From contig CM055273.1 of NCBI GenBank assembly GCA_029237695.1, positions 56,533,968-56,597,967 of the forward strand: DNA of 64,000 nt, read 5' to 3'. The DNA comes from Conchocele bisecta. Lineage: Eukaryota; Mollusca; Bivalvia; Lucinida; Thyasiridae. Every line of letters begins with the position of its first letter. The stretch's first letter is position 1. Positions 55,562-64,000 of this stretch are shown piece by piece. The position numbers and the translations under genes are program-made. Under the pieces are notes generated by a model. That model was not told the origin of the DNA, made no database searches, and saw only the letters and a program-made list of their open reading frames with translations.

Positions 55562-55665
55562 TACATGAACATGAAGTGATACATTAAAGTCACTTTATCT
55601 CTATACTAGCATTCAATATGTGGTTTTACACTAGTGTAATAAATATGCAAAGTAGCTCGTTATAG

Positions 55666-57523
55666 AACAAGAGGGCCATGATGGCCCTAATTCGCTCACC
55701 TGACTCCATGAACACCAGAGGAGAATGTGACATTGAGTTCATGTGTTTTAAAAAAATTGTGCTATTTTTAGATGGCGGTCATCTTGGATTATGCAATGAC
55801 TCTCATTTTACCAAATCTGAAAATGCTTCACCCAAGGATCTTAACTTACTATGAAGTTTGGCCATCATCGGCCATGTGGTTTCTGAGAAAAAGACGTTCA
55901 AAATCTCGAATAAATGACCTTTTGGCGGCCATCATGGATGACATAATCATCCGATTCAGACAAATATTGCACCAGAGCAATCGCCTCATCGATACCTTCA
56001 ATTTGATATATGACATTAGCATATTAGGTCAAAAATAAAATTTGACGCCACGGGCCACGCCCATTTTTGACCCTGTCGTCACCATTTTCACAAATTTGAA
56101 AGAGCATTGTATATCAATCATTCCTACCAAGTTTCATCGAAATCCGGCCAGCGGTTCATGAGAAGATTTAAGAATTTGTGCTATTTTTAGACGGCGGCCA
56201 TCTTGGATTAGCTACGACCTCCATTTTAACAAATCTGAAAAGGCTTCACCCATGGACCATCTCTCAAAAAATGCACCAGAGTGATCGCCTCATTGATACC
56301 TTCAATTTGATATATGACATGACCATATTTGTTCAAAAATAAGATTTGACCCCAATTTGACCCCACGGGCCACGCCCATTTTTGACCCCGGGGTCACCAT
56401 TTTAACACCTTTGAAAGAGCATCGTACATCGATCATTCCTACCAAGTTTTGTCGAAATCCAGCTAGCGGTTCATGAGAAGAAGATTTTTTTAAGAATTTA
56501 TGCAATATTAGACGGCGGCCATCTTGGATTAGCGATGACCTCCATTTTAACAAATCTGAAAAGGCTTCACCCATGGACCATAACTTTTAAGTTTGGCTAC
56601 CATGGGCCAAGCGGTTCATGTGAAGAAGAATTTTGAAATCTCTAATAAAAGAACAACCTTTTGACCTTTCGGCGGCCATCTTGGATGGCCTAACCATCCG
56701 ATTTCGACAAAAAATGCACCAGAGTGATCGCCTCGTTGATACATTCATTTTGATATATGACAAGACCATATTCGGTCAAAAATAAAATTTGACCCCAATT
56801 TGACCCCACGGGCCACGCCCATATTTGAACCAGGGGTCACCATTTTAACAACTTTGAAAGAGCATTGTACATCGATCATTCCTACCAAGTTTTGTCGAAA
56901 TCCGGCTAGCGGTTCATGAGAAGAAGATTTTTTAAGAATTTATGCTATTTTTAGACGGCGGCCATCTTGGATTAGCGATGACCTCCATTTTAACAAATCT
57001 GAAAAGGCTTCACCCATGGACCATAACTCTTAAGTTTGGCTACCATGGGCCAAGCGGTTCATGTGAAGAAGAATTTTGAAATCTCTAATAAAAGAACGAC
57101 CTTTTGACCTTTCGGCGGCCATCTTGGATGACCTAACCATCCGATTTCGACAAAAAAATACACCAGAGTGATCGCCTCGTTGATACCTTCAATTTGATAT
57201 ATGACATGATCATATTTGTTCAAAAATAAAATTTGACCCCACGGGCCACGCCCATTTTTAACCCCGGGGTCACCATTTTAACAACTTTGAAAGAGCATTG
57301 TACATCGATCAGTCCTACCAAGTTTTGTCGAAATCCGGTCGGCGGTTCTTCAGAAGAAGATTTTTGAAGAATTTGTGCTATTTTTAGACGGCGGCCATCT
57401 TGGATTACGTAATGATGTAATTTTAACAATTTTGTAATCCCCCTACCTAAGGACCATGACCATGAAGTTTGGTGACTATAGGCCCAATGGTTACCGAGGA
57501 GAAGACGTTTGAAAATGTTCACG

Positions 57524-57558
<35 letters not shown>

Positions 57559-57625
57559 ACGACGAACGACGGACACATTGTGGTAACAATAGCTCACATG
57601 AGCTTTGCTCAGGTGAGCTAAAAAA
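55666..57625 (+). mobile_element. Minisatellite-carrying element, family A, copy 3
   Basis: Left end AACAAGAG, hairpin GGGCCATGATGGCCC, then GCTCACCTG. Right end ACG microsatellite (57525-57563), hairpin AGCTCACATGAGCTTTGCTC, then CAGGTGAGCTAAAAA. GCTCACCTG and CAGGTGAGC are inverted. The core has units of ~420 bp in which half-units alternate (AGACGGCGGCCATCTTGGAT, GGGCCACGCCCATTTTTGAC, AGCGGTTCATGAGAAGAAGA). No coding capacity. Confidence 0.82.
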
Positions 57626-58560
57626 GGGGTTCGTGATTAATACAGCGTCAATGTATGACGATGTGGTTATGCAATAAAATAATTTAATATTTGCGTTGAT
57701 TTAATATGACCCGCGTCGTGGGGAAAATGTACATTATGGCAACATTTTGACATTTTTACTTTTTGAGGTTTTCTGATGCAGAACTCATTCTGAACATACA
57801 TGAACTGATGTTTCTTTTATCCAATTCCGATGTAAATTGGCTGATTTAGTCAACTTTTAGCACATACACTGAATGCGATTTGAACGCCACGTCGCTCATT
57901 ATAGTGGCGACGTCGCAACTTTTTTCCGACGTCACATTAACTATCTCAGAACAAAGTAGTCGTCTTTCGTCTTACGCCATGTATGATACATTTAGCCTAT
58001 AACATACATGTACCACGTAGAGGCGAACGTGTGAAGCAATAGAGAACTGAACAATAAGTTGAAAGATATACCGTTACACGTCAGATGCGCGCCGAAAATT
58101 ACGTAAATATTTCCGTAAATGGTCAAACGTGGGAACTTTCAGTATTGTGCACATGCGGATTTAAATTAATCAGCTCCTCTCATCGATTTATCAGACTTTA
58201 ACGTTGCATAGTTCGTAAAATTATATCACTGCATTTCTTCATATATTCCTTAAAATGGATTGTATAGATGACGGATTGGCTCTTGGCCGTAGGGTTGAAC
58301 GGTTTCACGTGATATCGGGGGAAAAGAACCATTTCCACTGCAGAAGAGTTAGCATACTTGAACAATATCGACCGACGTACAGTTGTGGTCGGAAGAATAT
58401 TTTAACGACGCTTTCAAAAGTGATTCTCCAAACCTGACAAAACATGCGGTACACCTATGCAGATCAAATCTGCACTCATAATCTGGGAAATATGGAAATA
58501 ACACAATACTGATATTTGGCGGCGTGTCTTGTTACAACACGCCGCACAACATACACACCG
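57626..58560. other. Intergenic stretch with one possible short ORF
   Basis: Mostly unique sequence. At 58255-58437 (+) a 60-codon frame starts MDCIDDGLALGRRVERFHVI after AAAATGG. Its composition is protein-like but it has no domain I know, no clear splice site and no support. It could be a first exon or chance. Confidence 0.3.
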
Positions 58561-58568
58561 AGAAATAA

Positions 58569-59280
58569 TTCCAGCACAAAAATATTTACACTATTCCCTA
58601 ACATTTGATTGGCCCGTAGCAAGTCTCTGTCCAAAATTTATATCCCAGTAAACTCCCACGCCGAACTACTTTCCGTAACCGTGAGGCGCAGTTAAAATAA
58701 TTCTTAAGAAAACGGAAAATAAACACATTTTCTTGATGAATTTATTTCAAATGCTGGAATTATAAGGAATGAATGGCCTTTTTGTGGAATTTATCGGGGA
58801 TATAATTCCAGCACAAAAATATTTACACAATTCCCTAACATTTGATTTGTCCATAGCAAGTCTCTGTCCAAAATTTATATCCCAGTAAACTCCAATGCCG
58901 AACTACTTTCCATAACCGTCAGGCGCAGTTAAAATAATTCTTAAGAAAACGGAAAATAAACACATTTTCTTGATGAATTTATTTCAGATGCTGGAATTAT
59001 AAGGAATGAATGGCCTTTTTGTTGAATTTATCGGGGATATAAACTTGGAAAAGTCGCGGGAATACTGGACGAAGCCTTCCGGCCTTCGTCCAGTATTCCC
59101 GCGACTTTTCCAAGTTTATACCCTGATAAATTCCACAAAAAGGCCATTCATTCCTATAATAAACTTGGAAAAGTCGCGGGAATACTGGACGAGGCCTTCC
59201 GGCCTTCGTCCAGTATTCCCGCGACTTTTCCAAGTTTATACCCCGATAAATTCCACAAAAAGGCCATTCATTCCTATAAT
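58569..59280. mobile_element. Two ATAATTCCAGCA MITEs with long palindromes
   Basis: MITE units lie at about 58569-58769 and 58802-59001, each with inverted ends ATAATTCCAGCA and TGCTGGAATTAT. They share the inside text AACATTTGATTGGCCCGTAG and AATAAACACATTTTCTTGAT. Next is a palindrome at 59002-59155 (AGGAATGAATGGCC to GGCCATTCATTCCT, arms ~75 bp). A second, shorter palindrome at 59159-59240 repeats its inner arms. The second MITE sits inside the left arm of a palindrome, so insertions are nested. Confidence 0.85.
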
Positions 59281-59726
59281 GTCATCGCAAAAACTTCATG
59301 TACCGTAATAAACCCTAAATACACGGACACAATTTATTCTGGGAAACACACATTAACTCTTTGCATGCTGGGAAATTTATGAGCTATAAATAGTTCAAAA
59401 ATAGCAGACGACAATTCATTATAATTATTTTATTTTATTTCTCCCTATAAATATCATGAATGTGTCCTGAAATTCCAAGACATATTGACAGAGAAATAAG
59501 AAATATACTCGTAATTTGTTGGATGTTATTTTCACCGCTATAGCATGCAAAGAGTTATAAATAAATGGTTTCTCACAACAAGGAGTGTCAAAATAGTTAT
59601 GGTTTCATATGGTTGTATTTTGGTACACTTTGGTTTAAACAGTATTTATTTCAAGAGAGATATGTGATATAAATACATGTAATACATACAGTTTGAAACA
59701 GGATTAGAAAACAAGCTTTTACGCTT

Positions 59727-60086
59727 ATATAATTCCAGCACAACAATATTTACACAATTTCCCTAACATTTGATTGGCCCGTAGCAAGTCTCTGTCCAAA
59801 ATTTATATCCCAGTAAACTCCAATCGCCGAACTACTTTCCGTAACCGTGAGGCGCAGTTAAAATAATTCTTAAGAAAACGGAAAATAAACACATTTTCTT
59901 GATGAATTTATTTCAAATGCTGGAATTATAAGGAATGAATGGGCCTTCTTGTGGAATTTATCGGGGATATAAACTTGGAAAAGTCGCGGGAATACTGGAC
60001 GAGGCCTTCCTGCCTTCGTCCAGTATTCCCGCGACTTTTCCAAGTTTATACCCCGATAAATTCCACAAAAAGGCCATTCATTCCTA
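59727..60086. mobile_element. Third ATAATTCCAGCA MITE plus palindrome
   Basis: MITE at about 59728-59929, same ends and interior. Palindrome at 59931-60086 is almost the same as 59002-59155, one base different at the centre (CTTCCTGCCTTC). Confidence 0.85.
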
Positions 60087-63000
60087 TATTGTATTCACCG
60101 TACCCATGCCTCCCCCAACCGGGTGGTGGTGGGGACCGACGGGAAACCCCCGGGTATGAAAGAAATAAATAAAAATAAAACGCCGCCAACGTGGCTGTAT
60201 CATAAACATGCATATTCACTGTCGGTATTGTGATACGGTGGAGAGTTTATGTGATACGGTGCAGACAGAGTAGATACATGTCGCCAAGATGGACAGCAGG
60301 TAAGTGTCAGTTAATTAAATAGTTTACAGCTTACATGGCAGTATCAGCAATGTATCTGGTATGTACAGACGCATAAATGAATATGCTGTCCATCGATCAC
60401 GCTCACACTACTAATGACAACGTATTTTCTGAATAATTCGCTTCAAAAGATGACACCTTTTTGTACGTGACTTTTTAATCGAGGGAGCGTGATGAAAGTG
60501 CCGATCTGGCTAACAAACACGTGCTATTGCCCCTTTTCGGTGGCGATATCGAGTAAATACAGTATAAATGATCTGTTGAAAGTGTCAGCTCTCTACATGT
60601 AGGATGTGACATGTTTTTATGACTTTTTCTGATTTATCTCGCTATGGTTTGTACCGCCTGTTATGGTGTTATGGTGTTATGGTGTAGAGTTTCCGTACGC
60701 AATTGCATAAAAAGGATACGGTGTTGCGCGAAAACACTCTATGGTTTGCACAGTTGCGAAAATGGATACGGTGTGTCGCACATTCCCCTTCGGAGCCAGC
60801 TGACATGAGGTGCGTTGATTACAGCATCATTGATCGTCAGTTGGTCGTGTTCTCGCATTGTAATTATAAAAAAAGGTCAAGTGTCCAATCATGATAAGAG
60901 TCCTTAACCCGCTGCCGCAACGATTTTTATCTTCTTCATATACTGCAATGCCCACTTTCGGGAATTGTGCAGGATCATGTTTTATTCATATTCATATACA
61001 TGTACGTACAATCAAATAAATCGAGTTTCCCGGATTTTATCCGGTACTTTACCATTTACAGCTGGATGGAGAGTAGTCAAATAAATACGACTCTAACCGC
61101 TACCTACGATGTTACTTCGCTAATATATATTTCCACACGTTATTTCCACACTGAAAACGAAATGTCCACTAGCCGACGTTGAAAATTGCAATAGTTTACA
61201 TAATTAAATAACGAACTGTGTACGTACATTTCTCACCCATTTAGCCGACATATTTATCCATACCATAATACTTGACTAATTTTCTCCAGTTTAATCAACG
61301 TATTAACTCATTGCTGTCCATTTATTTCGACACGTTTAAATCAGAAAGCTACATGTCCGCCAGTGTTGTTGTTTGTAGAATCGAATGCTGCTGCCGTAAT
61401 TGAACATCATTAGTATAACTATGTGTGGCGTTGTCATTTATATAACAAATACTATGACAGATTGCGGTTGTTATTGTAGTTTTTACGTTCCCATTTATTT
61501 ATACTACTTGTAAGTTAAGTAATCGCAATTAATCCATCGGCCAATTGTGTCATGTTAATAGTCAGAAGGAATACATCACGATAACACAAGATACGATGGA
61601 ACATGCTAACCGTTGCACGAGGTACTTGTATCTTAATTTTTCTTCTATACTTTGTTCAGGTCACCATATTTCTTAATTTCATGATTTGTTAGTGAATTAT
61701 ATATCGATCATACATTTGTTGAAGCAATGACAAATATAGGATTTGTATATTTATCAGATAGTGGCCTTAACTAGTTTCATGAATTGCATTGGACACTGGC
61801 GTTTTGTCTTTGAAAATAAAATGTCAGATATAAATGCTGGTGAGATCAGAATAGCACATGGGTAACACTATCGACAGATCGATACATATTTCATGAAACT
61901 CCATGTATCTTTATCGGACAACTTACGTTACATAAAGGCACATACGTACCACAGGTGATGGGAACAACTAATCTGATAGTCTGTTTTTACTTGTATAGAT
62001 ATCTATATTATATACACCGTCATGTGATTTTTTCCCCGTCACCTGTGCTACGTATTATATATGTATTTATTTATTTATAACATATCATTTATAAATGTAT
62101 AGGAATAACCATTTTACTCATACTCAGACTACAATGTTATTGAAAAGTAAAAGTATGAAAAATATTGTATTTTTTTTTGTATTTGATGAAAATTCGAAAA
62201 CATATTGGGAATAGTCATTTTGGTCATTTTCATTGCTTTCACATTTATCATTTTGTTTTTAATCAGCATCAACACATACATTGAGTACATACGAACTATA
62301 TTTTCAACATTAAGTTGTGTTAATTTCTGTACTTATTCCTGATTTAGATTTATCAAAATGTCCAAAATATTGTTTATCAATTGTTACCATATACCAATTC
62401 AGCCATCTTCACTAGTTTTCAATAACTTAATTCAATGGAGTATATATATGTTCGCATGATCTTCAACGACAACATGTATTAGCTATTTGATTGTGATATA
62501 ATGCCCTTGATCGAACATTTCTAATGATCGATATAATGTCATCATAACAGTGATCTAAATTATGATCAATATACATGTAGCTCCTTATTAACTAGTTCAC
62601 ACAGCCTGGTCTGGGTATACACACATATACTTATAGTCATCTGTAATTTACGTAAATGTAATATAGTTGTTAGTGCATACGTACACAATGGATTCAGTGT
62701 TGAAATATACCTAAATATTGGTAAATAGTAACACCCATGATTATTACATTGTTGGAAATTCAGTGAAATGTATTACAGTTAAAACTTTAAATTAATAACA
62801 AGAAAAGCATTGTTTCTAATATATTTGTTACGAATTAAGACATCCCACAACTACTTCCATGTGACATATATCACCCAAAAGTACATACACGTACATGTTT
62901 AGTTATATTGCAAAAACAATGATAGCATAATTGATAAACATATTTCACACAGAAAGGTTTTACACTTACCATGTTACCATGGTATACTGTGTTAGTTTTT

Positions 63001-63230
63001 TTTCTGTGTGCTCATAACTTTTAAGTATAGTATTCTCCATTATTTACAATAACATAAACAAAAAAAATGAGGCCAAAATAGATATATTGCATTGCAAAGA
63101 TGGAAGACTTTGTGAGTCCGACCAAATTTAAATAAAGTTTGTTAATATAACTTCATGTAATCAATACATGTACTAAATTTAGATACCACCCGTCTCGTTT
63201 ATCATATTGTGGAATAATAAACGTTTTACA
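60087..63230. other. AT-rich stretch; weak candidate first exon only
   Basis: No gene can be supported. At 60287-60301 (+) CCAAGATGGACAGCAG is followed by a good donor GTAAGTG, which could end a first exon; nothing after it confirms this. GTTATGGT is tandemly repeated at 60662-60684. The remainder is unique AT-rich sequence. Confidence 0.35.
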
Positions 63231-63239
63231 TATTATGCA

Positions 63240-64000
63240 ATATTTAGATTTTTGTCCAATAATTGGAAATATTTCAACAACACTGTCTTTTTATAATTAC
63301 ATATTGCATACTTATTTTGAGGAATGTGATTACTAGAGATTGGCTTTTTGTAATTGTATGGGTGAGTAATGGTTATGACATGTTAGTAGCGTAAAATACT
63401 GATAGTCCAGTTGCTTGCAAACACTAAACAAATTGAAATTTGGGAATACATGTACATGCAATTAATTTGCCAATGTTGTTGTTGTTTATTTACATAGCAA
63501 CAATTGTGTCCATCTTTCTGCATCTTTATGGAAACGTTATTTGAAAACATGTTTTTAAAATCTATTGCATTCCGATCAATTATAATAAATTGTATTAGTA
63601 TAACTTTTATATAATATATACATGTAATATAACACAATTTTGTATATATTGTTGAATAATTAAAAATCAACATATTATACAATGTTTGGAGATTTTACTA
63701 TTTTTAGACCATTTTTCAAATAATTTGAATTATTTCTGCAACAATGTATTTTCATGGCAATTTTTTTTATAAGGACTACGATTATCATATATTGTTTTTG
63801 ATAATGTTATAGGTGAATACATGGTTATGCCATGTTATTAGTGTGAAAGTACTTATTTTCCTGAAAATCGAAATTTGGGAATTCAAGTAATACATGCAGT
63901 TAATTTGCCAATGGTATTGTTTTATTTTGTTTTTCATGTGTAACTACCTGTCTGGATATCCATGGACACGTCATTTTAAAACAATGTTTTCAAAAGACGA
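63240..64000. repeat. Diverged ~435-bp tandem duplication
   Basis: GAAATTTGGGAATACATGTA with TTAATTTGCCAATGTTG (63435-63480) returns at about 63870-63915. Matching text also flanks it (GGTTATGACATGTTAGTAG against GGTTATGCCATGTTATTAG). The second unit runs off the window. Confidence 0.6.

Noticed and set aside
57525..57563. (ACG)n tract as an acidic protein run
   Set aside because: It is the microsatellite that precedes the right end in every family A carrier.
59006..60172. 70-100-codon frames on both strands
   Set aside because: They are translations of long palindromes, giving the same text on both strands.

Overview
This window reads as nuclear DNA of a bivalve mollusc. The evidence is AT-rich sequence with GC-richer, GT-AG-bounded exons, tRNA-derived SINEs, an L1/Tx1-like LINE, hairpin-ended minisatellite carriers of the kind known from clams, oysters and mussels, and a very high load of palindromic DNA. 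A freshwater mussel such as Dreissena would fit, but the species cannot be fixed from the sequence. Nothing bacterial is present: no operons, ribosome binding sites or CRISPR array. Two runs of exactly 500 N (11278-11777 and 34970-35469) are fixed-size scaffold gaps.

Host genes are sparse and all lie on the minus strand. Four exons between 3266 and 9500 encode the C-terminal part of Cactin. The last Cactin exon is not in the window, one internal exon cannot be found, and one exon carries a 1-bp frame error. Two exons (55036-55455 and 42930-43133 region, exact end 43123) encode the start of a type II membrane protein of the FkbM-methyltransferase / Star-like family, again with a 1-bp frame error. 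One more well-formed exon (17301-17396) is unassigned.

Almost everything else is repeat, in layers. (1) 0-8.5 kb: two hairpin-ended carriers with 160-190 bp tandem cores and GGAC microsatellite. (2) 11.3-12.8 kb: a satellite with an exact 605-bp three-part higher-order unit, next to a gap. (3) 12.8-15.5 kb and 19.2-21.5 kb: two copies of one composite block with the same nested MITEs. (4) 24-26 kb: a ~135-bp minisatellite between direct repeats. (5) 26.05-30.43 kb: a TTAA-flanked TIR element split by a minus-strand L1/Tx1-like LINE. (6) 30.6-35 kb: 43-bp, ~190-bp and 29-bp minisatellites. (7) 35.5-37.4 kb: a broken protein-primed-type family B DNA polymerase gene of a Polinton-like or adintovirus-like element, followed by AT-rich tandem repeats and a palindrome. 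(8) 41.8-44.8 kb: half of a foldback element, a perfect 37-bp hairpin and two MITEs closely flanking an exon. (9) 44.8-47.7, 50.3-52.1 and 55.7-57.6 kb: three members of one hairpin-ended minisatellite-carrier family. (10) 50.16-53.89 kb: a MITE holding both a minisatellite carrier and a foldback element. (11) 58.5-60.1 kb: a TIR element with long palindromes, three times. The right 3.8 kb is AT-rich and featureless apart from one diverged duplication.

The genes do not form a pathway; what ties the window together is repeat biology. The best candidate for something little described is the pair of carrier families with hairpin termini, inverted subterminal motifs and nucleosome-length tandem cores. 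Three different cores repeat a TGACCTTGACCT-type motif. No defence or biosynthetic system is visible.
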